34,166 bases of DNA from positions 1 to 34,166 of the forward strand of contig BNGT01000006.1 of the NCBI GenBank assembly GCA_016860565.1, written 5' to 3'. Source of the DNA: Candidatus Mesenet longicola (GTDB lineage Bacteria; Pseudomonadota; Alphaproteobacteria; Rickettsiales; Anaplasmataceae). How positions within the stretch are numbered: position 1 is the stretch's first letter; the number at the start of each line of letters is the position of its first letter. The position numbers and the translations under genes are program-made. Below, in pieces: positions 1 through 8,409 of this stretch. Below the pieces are notes generated by a model. It saw nothing but the letters and a program-made list of their open reading frames with translations, was not told where the DNA came from and made no database searches.

Positions 1-343
1 GTTCAATACTTAATTTTATTTTGGATCACGTCCACTGCAAAATTGTTTAAATTTTATCTCATTTATGCCAATATGGTATATTTTGGGTATTTTCACGTGT
101 TTTTGCTGAAATTATTGCCTCTGCCACTCTCTTTTTTCTCCTTTGTTATTCATTCTTAGCAAATATACTATTTTGCTTTCTTATACCTTGTTTTATAAGG
201 TTTAATATTACAAGAACAATCTTGAGCTAAATATCTAGTGCTGCTCACAGTAGAAGCCAATAGCAAAAACTAATATCACTCACTCAGTGAAAAATCAAGA
301 TTTAGTTTTGCAAATATACTTTGATTAATATATTAATAAATTC
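1..343. other. Non-coding stretch at left edge, no gene recognised
   Basis: I see no supported gene in this stretch. On the minus strand, an AAGGAG-like ribosome site precedes a GTG-started reading frame of about 22 codons near positions 45-125, which soon stops. It could be a gene remnant but matches nothing I recognise. A weak hairpin (ACCTT/AAGGT) lies near 186-202. The sequence is strongly AT-rich, as expected for intergenic DNA in this genome. Confidence 0.4.
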
Positions 344-372
344 TTTACTTTGTTTTCTATATATAATATAAT
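344..372 (+). promoter_or_regulatory. Probable sigma-70 type promoter
   Basis: A TTTACT box at 344-349 and a consensus TATAAT at 367-372 are separated by 17 nt. They lie upstream of the gene starting at 403, placing transcription start near 379. An AGG ribosome site at 393-395 sits 7 nt before that ATG. The surroundings are very AT-rich, so a chance match is possible. Confidence 0.45.
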
Positions 373-402
373 TTATACTATATATTAATAATAGGTTTAT
401 AA

Positions 403-1083
403 ATGTTAAATAGTATTAAACAATATCCAAAATCAAGTGCTGTCATTACTTTATCATCTTTAGTTGCACTTTCTTCAATTATAACTGCAGTAGTTAACTA
501 TGCAAAGCCAGAATGTACTAAATCATTAGTAAATCTTCTTGGAGGAGAGAAAGGTTTTGCTTTAGCTGTAACTTTAATTGCTTCAACATTTCTAGCAATA
601 GCAGCTGCAGGAATAGCTTGTATAGCAGTTAGTCACAATAAAGATAAGAAGTATGATTCACTTTCTAGAGAAAATAATCAAAAAATCAATGAAATTAAAA
701 AGTTAAAAAACAATCCTATAAATAAGAGTATAGCTGAAATAGAGAAGATAGAATTAACGCTAGAAAAGGATGATTTATCAGTAACTGGTGACAACTTGGA
801 TAAATTGATATTTGATAATAATGGTAAAAGTCAGGTGGTAACAGAAAATGATGAGACTCTGACACTAACAAAAGAAGAAGTGGATGGCAAGGCTTCTTAT
901 ACGGTTACTGATTATAAAGAAAAGGAAGGTAATGAAATCATTAGTGCGCAAGAGATCAAAGATAAATTATTTGATGGCAATAGTGAAGAACCAAAAAAGA
1001 TAACCGTTTTTCCTAAAGCTAAATTTAGTAAATTACAGAATATTGTAGTTAAAGATATTTTATCTCGGGTAACAAGGAGTTAA
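403..1083 (+). CDS. Hypothetical protein with two N-terminal membrane segments and a charged tail
   Basis: Function not recognised. The 226-residue protein has two hydrophobic segments (about residues 12-33 and 50-76), then a short basic stretch and a hydrophilic, Lys/Glu/Asn-rich region of about 150 residues. Residues 85-130 look able to form a coiled coil. This layout, a membrane hairpin with a soluble tail, is common among lineage-specific proteins of Wolbachia-like bacteria. The start is supported by a promoter-like sequence and an AGG ribosome site. It is transcribed alone and converges on the next gene, with two hairpins between them. A host-facing membrane protein is possible but nothing in the sequence proves it. 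Confidence 0.7.
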   Translation: MLNSIKQYPKSSAVITLSSLVALSSIITAVVNYAKPECTKSLVNLLGGEKGFALAVTLIASTFLAIAAAGIACIAVSHNKDKKYDSLSRENNQKINEIKKLKNNPINKSIAEIEKIELTLEKDDLSVTGDNLDKLIFDNNGKSQVVTENDETLTLTKEEVDGKASYTVTDYKEKEGNEIISAQEIKDKLFDGNSEEPKKITVFPKAKFSKLQNIVVKDILSRVTRS

Positions 1084-1121
1084 GTAAAAGTTTTTATGAA
1101 TTTTTTAACTTCTAATAAATT

Positions 1122-1143
1122 AAACAGTTTTATGTAACTGTTT
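1122..1143 (+). terminator. Probable rho-independent terminator
   Basis: Arms AAACAGTT (1122-1129) and AACTGTTT (1136-1143) enclose a 6-nt loop and run into a short T tract. It lies 38 nt after the stop of the gene at 403-1083. Confidence 0.5.
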
Positions 1144-1151
1144 TAAATGTA

Positions 1152-1183
1152 TAACCTTAAGTTTTTTTTAAAACTTAAGGTTA
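1152..1183. terminator. Perfect 14-bp hairpin between convergent genes, probable bidirectional terminator
   Basis: TAACCTTAAGTTTT (1152-1165) and its exact reverse complement AAAACTTAAGGTTA (1170-1183) are separated by TTTT. It sits between two convergent genes and could end both transcripts. The U-rich portion is inside the stem, so an alternative reading is a small palindromic element. Confidence 0.6.
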
Positions 1184-1193
1184 CTTAAATTAA

Positions 1194-1478
1194 TTATATC
1201 AAATCATTACTACTACAAAAACTTGGGTTATCGATTGTATCGGCAATTATATTACACAACCGTGCTTCTTCTGGAATATTAGTATATAATTTTCCACATT
1301 CAAAATTTCCGGTCCATTTGATCGTGCCCATTATTTTATAAGCAATGTTATTAACATCATTATCATCAAGGTCTAATTTATTTACTTTGCCTCTAATACC
1401 TGTCATATTAGATTTAATTATGTTATGGGTGCAGTCATCAGCATCTATAGATTGTACTATACGTTGTACATTTGACAT
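1194..1478 (-). CDS. Small hypothetical protein
   Basis: Function not recognised. I chose the ATG at 1476-1478, giving 94 residues starting MSNVQR, over the in-frame ATG four codons upstream. The reason is that a GGAG ribosome site (complement of 1485-1488) sits 6 nt before it and would otherwise be inside the gene. The protein is soluble-looking, acidic in the middle (LDLDDNDV) and has several cysteines; no signal peptide or membrane segment is visible. It converges on the preceding plus-strand gene and shares the hairpin at 1152-1183. The MSN start and size resemble the small paralogous proteins at 16.1-17.1 kb, but I see no convincing alignment. Confidence 0.6.
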   Translation of the reverse strand: MSNVQRIVQSIDADDCTHNIIKSNMTGIRGKVNKLDLDDNDVNNIAYKIMGTIKWTGNFECGKLYTNIPEEARLCNIIADTIDNPSFCSSNDLI

Positions 1479-1530
1479 ATAAAACTCCATTTAATAAATA
1501 TATTCTAATTATAACATGAGGTATTTAATT

Positions 1531-3618
1531 TTATGCTAATTCTGCTTTTCTGTGCTGTATAAATGCATTCAAACCAGATAAATGCCATGGCCTATCGCTA
1601 CGTATCCTTTTTATTTTGATCTTTTTGCTAGATAGCCAGATTGAATGCGTACCATAAATTTCAAGATCGTCATATCTTATAACAGAAGTATTACAAACAG
1701 GATAAATAAATTTGTTCAGCTGTATTACTAAGTCAATTTTATCGCAGTTTTGTACAATTGATTCTTGTTTATAGGCAATAAGTACTGATTTACCTGCACT
1801 ACGGTATATGCAGCCAAAATCATCACATGATAATCTTTTATCTTCCCTATTATAATTTTTATAATGTAAAGCCTTCAGTTGGCCATTTTGCTTTGCCCAG
1901 GCTACACTGATAAAATTTCTATTTTTCTTAGTTAATGAATATAGTAAACCGTCATTCTCTTGAGTAGCAGCATTGTTACTTACTACTAAAATATCTGGAA
2001 TTTGATAAAAGATACCAATAAATATTCCTATAGCTATAATAACTAAGCCCCAAAAACGCCAGCTTCTCTGCCATAAACATAACCATAATAGTCCAATGGT
2101 TATAATTATCACTGCTGCTGGATAAATGCTATGCACATATAAAGTTGAGTATTTAACATTTGCAACTTTCTCTGAAAGCCTTAAAACTACATCTATTGAA
2201 TATTCAATAGCCCCTGAAATAAGCCATTCAAACTTAAATGGAATCAGTATTACATAGATTATTCCCATTGGAATTGTAAGTAATGTAATAATTGGTATGG
2301 CAACTAAATTAGTAACAACACCACCAATTGAGATATAATTAAAATTGTATATTGTATATGTCATAGTAGCTAAACTTGCCACAGTTGAGCTTAAGAGAAT
2401 CGAAATAAAGTACTTAATTGTTTTACCCGTTGGAAGTTTTTCTGTACTAATCTGATAACTTGCAATAAGTGCAAGCACAGCAGAAAATGACATCTGAAAA
2501 CTTGGTTTTAAAATTGATTCCGGTTGAAATAGTAGTATTCCAAACGCAGCAAATGCTATTGAAGTAAGACTATTATACTTTCTTTCTAGAAGAACAGCTA
2601 TAACTACTAAAGTTACCATAATAAAGGCACGTTGAGCAGAAATCTGCATGCCAGTAATCAGGAGATAAAAGATTGTTGGCACTATGCATATTGTTGCTGA
2701 AATTTTTTTTATGTTATATTTCAGGGTAATAGTTTCAGATAAAGCAAATGCATTTCTAAAAAGAAGAAAAAATAAATTGGAAACAAACGCTAAGTGCAAT
2801 CCTGATATTACAAATAAGTGAGCAATGCCGGCATTTCTGATGACATTCATTACGTTTTTATCTATCCCATCTTTTTTACCAATAAGTAAAGCAGCAGTAA
2901 TGTTTGCATGCAGCTTATTCATATTTTTTTGCAGATTACTATAAATATATTGTCTAAATGACTCTATATACTCATGAAATTTCTTACTATTTGCTTTTTG
3001 GTATAATGTGACTGTGCTTGTAGCAAAGCCAACAGCACTAATTTTTTGAAAATACGATATTCTGGCAAAATCATATGAATATTCTGCAGGAGCGATATTA
3101 GGAGGAAAAAGAACGGCAGATAGCGTTACCCTATCTCCTATATCAACATTTTCTTCTACCTTTGTTCGCACTGTAATCTTAATATTACCTATCTTGCTGA
3201 TATTTTGCACTTCACTAAGCAGCAATTGTTCGTAAGAACCTTTTTTATTTATCTCTTTAACTTTTGCTATGATGTTTTTTACGTATATTTTTTGATTAAT
3301 CGTATGGGTAGAAGTTAATCTTGTTTTAATTACTGCACTAATAAATCCTAAGAACAATAATGCTATAATAAGAAGAAGTATTAAATATTTTCTGTAGTAA
3401 AAAACAATCACAGCAAATAAAGAGAGCACTAGAAGGAAAATTAATATAATAGTAGTCAGATTGGGTTCAAAGCTAAGAGAAAAATAAACTAAAATACCAG
3501 CTCCCTGCAATACTGGAGCCCATAATATTAAATTATGCCATTCTTTTTTTAGATTGTATGCTATATAACCATTCAATATATTAGCTGATAAGAACATTCT
3601 TTTTAGAAAAATTAGCAT
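1531..3618 (-). CDS. comEC: ComEC/Rec2-family competence-type membrane protein
   Basis: ComEC family proteins form the inner-membrane channel through which single-stranded DNA enters naturally competent bacteria. The 695-residue product has clustered N-terminal hydrophobic segments, a soluble domain of beta-strand character (about residues 110-210, DUF4131-like), then the Competence domain with the signature HLFVISGLHLAF near residues 265-280 and many further membrane helices. The C-terminal 150 residues form a soluble domain ending with a DRPW motif, as in alphaproteobacterial homologues. I do not see the metal-binding HxHxDH motif of the beta-lactamase-like domain found in the longer ComEC proteins. 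No other competence gene is visible nearby. In an intracellular bacterium the role may be DNA uptake for recombination or nutrition. The family call is confident, the physiological role is not. Confidence 0.85.
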   Translation of the reverse strand: MLIFLKRMFLSANILNGYIAYNLKKEWHNLILWAPVLQGAGILVYFSLSFEPNLTTIILIFLLVLSLFAVIVFYYRKYLILLLIIALLFLGFISAVIKTRLTSTHTINQKIYVKNIIAKVKEINKKGSYEQLLLSEVQNISKIGNIKITVRTKVEENVDIGDRVTLSAVLFPPNIAPAEYSYDFARISYFQKISAVGFATSTVTLYQKANSKKFHEYIESFRQYIYSNLQKNMNKLHANITAALLIGKKDGIDKNVMNVIRNAGIAHLFVISGLHLAFVSNLFFLLFRNAFALSETITLKYNIKKISATICIVPTIFYLLITGMQISAQRAFIMVTLVVIAVLLERKYNSLTSIAFAAFGILLFQPESILKPSFQMSFSAVLALIASYQISTEKLPTGKTIKYFISILLSSTVASLATMTYTIYNFNYISIGGVVTNLVAIPIITLLTIPMGIIYVILIPFKFEWLISGAIEYSIDVVLRLSEKVANVKYSTLYVHSIYPAAVIIITIGLLWLCLWQRSWRFWGLVIIAIGIFIGIFYQIPDILVVSNNAATQENDGLLYSLTKKNRNFISVAWAKQNGQLKALHYKNYNREDKRLSCDDFGCIYRSAGKSVLIAYKQESIVQNCDKIDLVIQLNKFIYPVCNTSVIRYDDLEIYGTHSIWLSSKKIKIKRIRSDRPWHLSGLNAFIQHRKAELA

Positions 3619-3684
3619 TTAATTTTTATCTAGAATAGTTAATTTCTTAAATTATAAAATTTAATATTTTTATTGCATTAAAAA

Positions 3685-3712
3685 TTAAAACGCTATAAGT
3701 TGTAATTATACT
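3685..3712 (+). promoter_or_regulatory. Possible promoter of the initiator tRNA
   Basis: TTAAAA (3685-3690) and TATACT (3707-3712) are spaced by 16 nt and would start transcription about 10 nt before the tRNA. This tRNA has no co-directional neighbour upstream, so it needs its own promoter. The background is AT-rich, so this is tentative. Confidence 0.35.
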
Positions 3713-3729
3713 ATTTTTATAGTTAGTGG

Positions 3730-3803
<74 letters not shown>

Positions 3804-3834
3804 CTGTAATTTAATACAATAATATTTCAGTTCT

Positions 3835-3914
3835 TTAGCTATCAACTTCTCGAGTGCTGTTTGACTCAGCAGAAGCTTCTTGCACTGAGCTGTTTGGTGA
3901 GGGTTGGTGTTGTA
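3835..3914 (-). other. Out-of-frame continuation of the coiled-coil gene
   Basis: Just past the stop of the gene at 3915-4835 the minus strand stays open in the -1 frame for about 26 codons, reading VQHQPSPNSSVQEASAESNS and a few more residues before TAA at 3835-3837. The composition (Ser, Gln, Pro, Glu) resembles the hydrophilic C-terminus of a bacterial protein rather than random AT-rich DNA. One extra A in the AAAA run at 3918-3921 would join it to the upstream frame. It may be a lost C-terminus, a sequencing indel, or a slippage site. Confidence 0.4.
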
Positions 3915-4835
3915 CTATTTTATTAATTTATCTACTTTTGCTTTATAGCCATTTTTTTCCATAATTGCTTCTAGGCATTTTTGTATTTTAATAACACATT
4001 GCACGAACTGAGTCTTATTTTGTGGATAATCTTGAATAAGTTTTGAGTATTCTTCAATATTAGGGTAAAGATCATTTGTTAATATGTCTAATACATCACA
4101 CTTACTACCAATATCTGGTATTTTGAAACCAGGAACGATAATTTCATGTTGAATTAATTTTTCTCGTACCTCATCGTATGAGTATGCTGTATCAATGCTA
4201 TAAAAAAAGCAATTATCTAATACATTATTTGTTTTTTTTACTACTCCTTTATTAAAATTTATGCAATTGTTATCCCATAGACTACAAAGTATTAAAGAAC
4301 TATAGTAATTTTGAATATATTTCTCAACTTCTTCAAAAAGTAGTTTTATTTTTTTGTTTCTATCAGAACAGCCGCTTTGAATATCAACTGTTTGCTTAAC
4401 ATAACAGTTAACAAAACAGTTTAGATGGTAAAATATGAATTTAGCTCGGCTCTTATTTAACTGTTTCCCAAATTTTTTTAATTTTTCTTGAAATAGCTTC
4501 TCCTCTTCATCTTGTTTTTTTTGCGTGTATTGCTCATATCTTTCTTTATTACGTTCTTGCTTTTTTGTGCTTTTTGGTATTGCACCAGTTGCTTTTGTAG
4601 GAGATTGTTCTGTATTTGTTGAACTACTACTCGCTTTTTGTAGTTCTTTTTGCCTTAAATCTTTTAATTTTTGCTGTTCAAGCTTCTCCTGTTCTTGCTT
4701 TTGTTTTTCCTCAATTTCTGCATTTACCTTTCTATTCCAAGCTATAAGTTTTATTGCTACTTCAAGATTATCAGCTGACCACCGTTGCCTTACTGATTCT
4801 TCAAAATCTGCTTGAGTAAATTGATTTTTAGGCAT
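3915..4835 (-). CDS. Hypothetical charged coiled-coil protein
   Basis: Function not recognised. The 306-residue product has no signal peptide or membrane segment. Residues 36-68 and 91-130 are rich in Lys, Glu and Gln and should form coiled coils; they are separated by a Ser/Thr/Pro linker (68-90). The C-terminal half (130-306) looks globular and has several cysteines. The start ATG at 4833-4835 follows a GAGGA ribosome site at good spacing. The gene stands alone on the minus strand. Its reading frame ends in an A run just before an open -1 frame of about 26 codons, so the true C-terminus may be longer. The long Lys/Glu/Gln stretches would suit an effector or scaffold, but that is inference. 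Confidence 0.65.
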   Translation of the reverse strand: MPKNQFTQADFEESVRQRWSADNLEVAIKLIAWNRKVNAEIEEKQKQEQEKLEQQKLKDLRQKELQKASSSSTNTEQSPTKATGAIPKSTKKQERNKERYEQYTQKKQDEEEKLFQEKLKKFGKQLNKSRAKFIFYHLNCFVNCYVKQTVDIQSGCSDRNKKIKLLFEEVEKYIQNYYSSLILCSLWDNNCINFNKGVVKKTNNVLDNCFFYSIDTAYSYDEVREKLIQHEIIVPGFKIPDIGSKCDVLDILTNDLYPNIEEYSKLIQDYPQNKTQFVQCVIKIQKCLEAIMEKNGYKAKVDKLIK

Positions 4836-5002
4836 ACATTTTCCTCTATTTCATTATTACTATATTAATATATATAATAATAAAATCAATAAAAGTCTAT
4901 CTTTATTAAGATATATGCATTTGAATTACTGAAAGCCATTAGTAAAACTTTTTAAAAGGAATCTAATTTATAGTGTATATTAAATAAAATGAAGAGTTTT
5001 AG

Positions 5003-5566
5003 ATGCTTTTATACTGTGTATTTTTACTGTTAATTTTGGCCTTTATCGTAATATTCAGTAAAAACTTTAATGTAAAATATGTAGTAACATGGCTGATAAT
5101 TATCACATCTATTGCCACTGTTTATGGTTTGCGTGATGAAATATTAAATAGTAAATTAGTTACTGTATTTTTCCCATACAAAGGATATGTTGCAAAGGAT
5201 GGAAGTCTTGAATTTAAGCAATCGTCAAACGGACATTTCTATATTCAAGCAGAAATTAATCAAAAAAATATCACTTTCTTGCTAGATACAGGAGCAACTG
5301 ATACAGTGTTATCACTGAAAGATGCAGAGAAAATTGGCATTAACTTAAAAGAGATTAAAGATTTTAAAAGATATCAAACAGCAAATGGTACAGTACTAGC
5401 TGGATCAGTTGAAATTCCTAAGATAAAAATAGGAAGTTTTGTGGTAGAAAATGTAAGGGTGAGCGTAAATACATATCCTATGTCTACCTCTTTGCTGGGA
5501 ATGAATTTACTCAAACATTTTGATTTCACTATAAAAAATGATAGGTTGATAATATACCATGATTGA
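5003..5566 (+). CDS. Membrane-anchored retropepsin-like aspartic protease (TIGR02281 type)
   Basis: Predicted aspartic protease of clan AA, the group that includes bacterial retropepsin-like enzymes working as dimers with one catalytic Asp per chain. The 187-residue protein has hydrophobic segments at about residues 1-19 and 26-43, which should anchor it in the inner membrane. A single retropepsin domain follows, with the catalytic motif FLLDTGATDTVLS (Asp95) and the later hydrophobic segment SLLGMNLLKHFD typical of the fold. The length fits the TIGR02281 family. The stop overlaps the start of the aminopeptidase gene by 8 nt, so the two are probably translated together and may both act on proteins or peptides. 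The substrate is unknown. Confidence 0.8.
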   Translation: MLLYCVFLLLILAFIVIFSKNFNVKYVVTWLIIITSIATVYGLRDEILNSKLVTVFFPYKGYVAKDGSLEFKQSSNGHFYIQAEINQKNITFLLDTGATDTVLSLKDAEKIGINLKEIKDFKRYQTANGTVLAGSVEIPKIKIGSFVVENVRVSVNTYPMSTSLLGMNLLKHFDFTIKNDRLIIYHD

Positions 5567-7208
5567 AAAACTAAATAACTTAATGAAGAAAGCACAGGCA
5601 GATGCGTTCTTACTTCACAACAAAGATGAATACTTCAGCGATTATCCGCATGAAAGTAAACAGAGGCTTAAGTGGCTCTGTGGTTTTACTGGCACAAATG
5701 GTACTGTGATTGTAACAAAAGAAGGTAAATCCCCTTTTTTTACAGATGGGCGTTATACTCTGCAAGCAAGTTATGAAATTGACTTAAATATATATGAAAT
5801 ATTCGATATTAGCAAAAAAACTCCTTGGCAATGGGCTAAAGAAAACTTACAGCAAAATAGTACCTTAGCTTACCCAATATCACTATTTACTTTAAATCAA
5901 ATTAGAAAATATGAAGGAGTTTGTGTGCTTAAGCCATTAGATGATAACCCTATAGATGGACTATGGAATCGCCCTCTTGCAACAAAACAAAAAGTCATTA
6001 ATTACCCATTACAATATTCTGGCAAAAGCAGTAAGCAGAAATGTTTGGACGTAGCAAAAACAATAAACAAGCAAGATGCAGTGCTGCTGACAAACTCTGA
6101 GTCAATATCATGGCTACTTAATATTAGAAACAACAACTTTTTATATAACCCTGTAGTACTTAGCTATGCAATTCTTTATGGAGATGGCCATGTGGATCTT
6201 TTTACGGAAGACTCGTCTTTTGAGTTTGAGTTGGATGAACATGTAAATACGTTAGATATAAATTCCCTCAGTAACGTTTTAAATAAAATTGATCTAATAA
6301 TAACTGATCCAGAAACAGTGCCAATGAGAATTATGAAATTGCTTGATGGTAAAAGTATTATGGAAGCAAAAGACTTGTGTGCTCTGCCTAAAGCTATTAA
6401 AAACGCAACAGAAATACAAGGTGCAATTAACGCCCATATTAGAGATGGGGCTGCAGTTACAAATTTTCTAAACTGGCTTGAAGCAAACATAGATAAAGGT
6501 GTTACAGAACTAGAAGCAGAAGAAAAACTTTTAGAGTTTAGGCAAAAACAAAGCTTATTTAAATCTTTAAGCTTTCCCACAATTTCAGCATTTGCTGAAA
6601 ATGGGGCTGTAATTCATTATAGGACAAATAAAAAAACAAACAAACGCATAGAGAAAAATGGGCTATATCTCATAGATTCAGGGGGGCAGTACCTAGATGG
6701 TACAACTGATGTGACACGGACAATTACAATAGGTATACCTTCAAGTGTGCAGATAGATAATTATACTAGAGTACTAAAAGCTCATATAGAGGTAGCACGA
6801 GCTATCTTTCCTTCTGGCACAACTGGTAGAGAGTTAGATATACTAGCAAGAATGCACCTGTGGCAGGCAGGTTTAGACTATAGCCACAGCACTGGCCATG
6901 GAGTTGGTAGTTACCTTGCAGTACATGAAGGACCGCATGCCATTGCAAAAGGCAATAATATTCCTCTTCAGCCAGGGATGATACTTTCTAATGAACCAGG
7001 ATATTACAAACCAGGAGAATATGGCATACGCATTGAAAATTTGATGTATGTAGAGGAAAAAAAAGAAGGATTCTTAGGTTTTAAACAACTAACGTGCGTG
7101 CCATATGACAAAAGATTAATCAATTATAACCTATTAACCCAAGATGAAATCAACTGGATCAACGAGTATCATTCATTTGTTGATAAAACTATACAAAAAA
7201 TAACCTAG
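5559..7208 (+). CDS. pepP: Xaa-Pro aminopeptidase (M24B family)
   Basis: Removes an N-terminal residue that precedes proline, helping recycle peptides in the cytoplasm. The 549-residue protein has the long aminopeptidase P layout: two creatinase-like N-terminal domains (about residues 1-280) followed by the pita-bread catalytic domain. All five dinuclear metal ligands are visible by motif: Asp373 and Asp384 in DSGGQYLDGTTDVTRT, His447 in STGHGVG, Glu479 in SNEPGYY and Glu493 in IRIEN, with spacing as in eukaryotic-type XPNPEP1. The start ATG lies 8 nt inside the preceding protease gene. The next gene follows after 67 nt on the same strand. Confidence 0.93.
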   Translation: MIEKLNNLMKKAQADAFLLHNKDEYFSDYPHESKQRLKWLCGFTGTNGTVIVTKEGKSPFFTDGRYTLQASYEIDLNIYEIFDISKKTPWQWAKENLQQNSTLAYPISLFTLNQIRKYEGVCVLKPLDDNPIDGLWNRPLATKQKVINYPLQYSGKSSKQKCLDVAKTINKQDAVLLTNSESISWLLNIRNNNFLYNPVVLSYAILYGDGHVDLFTEDSSFEFELDEHVNTLDINSLSNVLNKIDLIITDPETVPMRIMKLLDGKSIMEAKDLCALPKAIKNATEIQGAINAHIRDGAAVTNFLNWLEANIDKGVTELEAEEKLLEFRQKQSLFKSLSFPTISAFAENGAVIHYRTNKKTNKRIEKNGLYLIDSGGQYLDGTTDVTRTITIGIPSSVQIDNYTRVLKAHIEVARAIFPSGTTGRELDILARMHLWQAGLDYSHSTGHGVGSYLAVHEGPHAIAKGNNIPLQPGMILSNEPGYYKPGEYGIRIENLMYVEEKKEGFLGFKQLTCVPYDKRLINYNLLTQDEINWINEYHSFVDKTIQKIT

Positions 7209-7275
7209 CTCTTTATTTTTTAATTTGCTTTAAAAGTGCAAATATGTTAGAAAATTAGGTATTTAAAAGTTAGCA

Positions 7276-8409
7276 GTGAAAGCTTTAAGTCTTATATTAT
7301 TTTTATTATCACTTACTTTAACACTAACTAATAGTAAGGCAGAAAATATAAGAAATGATGTTTCTACAGAACAAATAAAAGATCAAATTTTTCAGTTAAA
7401 AAAATCACCTATCATAACAAAATTATCGCAAGGAATTGTAGCTCCAATTATATTAAAAGATGATATAGCTGTGCTAGATGCACAAGGCAGCTTATATTTA
7501 TTGGATAATGAAAATTTAAGTGATTTAAAGTGGCAGTTAAATCTATCAACAAAGAGGTATATTAGAGCAAGTCTTTTATATCAAAGTGATTACATTTTTT
7601 GCACGATAGAGAATGTAGTTTATAAAATAGATCCTGAAAAATGTGAAATAATATGGCAAAAGGAACTAAAAGCTCCAGTTAGGGGTAAAGTAGCAATATT
7701 GAACGATGTGCTGATAGCTCTAACTGTAGATAATTACTTATACGCAATAAGTGTAAAAGATAGCAGCTTAACATGGAACTACCAAAGCAGTCAGGTAGAG
7801 TTTACAAAACTAAATTCTGCTTCTCCTATAGCTCAGGACGACATCATTGTTGTACCATTTTCAAGTGGTGATGTAGTAGCGTTCAATGAATATGGGGAAA
7901 AACTTTGGGAGCATAAATTACCTACTTCAGATTTTCTAGATCATCCTTTTACAGCTATTATTAGCGCATCAAGAATTCAAGAGAAGAAAGTAATAATTAC
8001 AAATGGATCTGGCATATTTGCTCTTAATTTAAGTTCTGGAGACGAAATTTGGTCACAAACATTAAATGTTAAAGCTGTATCAGAAGTCACTAAAAATAGT
8101 TTGTTTATAATCACAAGTGATAATAAGGTAGTAGCACTAGATCTACTAAATGGTCAGCAAATTTGGACCTTGGAATTAACAAAAATAGATAATAGTACTT
8201 ACTTTAATGAGCCAGTGTTTGCTCAAGATAAGTTATTTATTACAACAAATCAAGGTGTGCTTATGGAGCTTGATCCAAGCACTGGAACAATTGAAAAAGT
8301 CAATAGTATACCAAAAGGAACCTATCACAGTTTGGTTTCTTCTGGCTCTTCTTTTTATGTTACAACAAATGGTGGTGGTTTATTTAAAATGAGGATTTTA
8401 TATGGATGA
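7276..8409 (+). CDS. Exported PQQ-like beta-propeller protein, BamB-like
   Basis: The 377-residue product starts at GTG and has a clear signal peptide (MKALSLILFLLSLTLTLTNSKA). The rest is a repeated beta-propeller with blade signatures such as VLDAQGSLYLLDNE, VYKIDPEKCEIIWQ, VVAFNEYGEKLWEH, IFALNLSSGDEIWSQ and VVALDLLNGQQIWTLE. Proteins of this layout include BamB, the accessory lipoprotein of the outer-membrane beta-barrel assembly complex. I see no obvious lipobox cysteine at the end of the signal peptide, so it may be soluble in the periplasm. The stop overlaps the lipoamide dehydrogenase start by 8 nt. The fold is confident; assignment to BamB is plausible only. Confidence 0.78.
   Translation: MKALSLILFLLSLTLTLTNSKAENIRNDVSTEQIKDQIFQLKKSPIITKLSQGIVAPIILKDDIAVLDAQGSLYLLDNENLSDLKWQLNLSTKRYIRASLLYQSDYIFCTIENVVYKIDPEKCEIIWQKELKAPVRGKVAILNDVLIALTVDNYLYAISVKDSSLTWNYQSSQVEFTKLNSASPIAQDDIIVVPFSSGDVVAFNEYGEKLWEHKLPTSDFLDHPFTAIISASRIQEKKVIITNGSGIFALNLSSGDEIWSQTLNVKAVSEVTKNSLFIITSDNKVVALDLLNGQQIWTLELTKIDNSTYFNEPVFAQDKLFITTNQGVLMELDPSTGTIEKVNSIPKGTYHSLVSSGSSFYVTTNGGGLFKMRILYG

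Noticed and set aside
45..125. Minus-strand mini reading frame after an AAGGAG-like site
   Set aside because: Only about 22 codons with a GTG start and no recognised product; kept as a note, not a gene.
4525..4815. Open frame of 96 codons, plus strand, Cys/Phe/Ser-rich
   Set aside because: It is the antisense shadow of the coiled-coil gene at 3915-4835; the Lys/Glu/Gln codons there read as Phe/Ser/Cys on the other strand.
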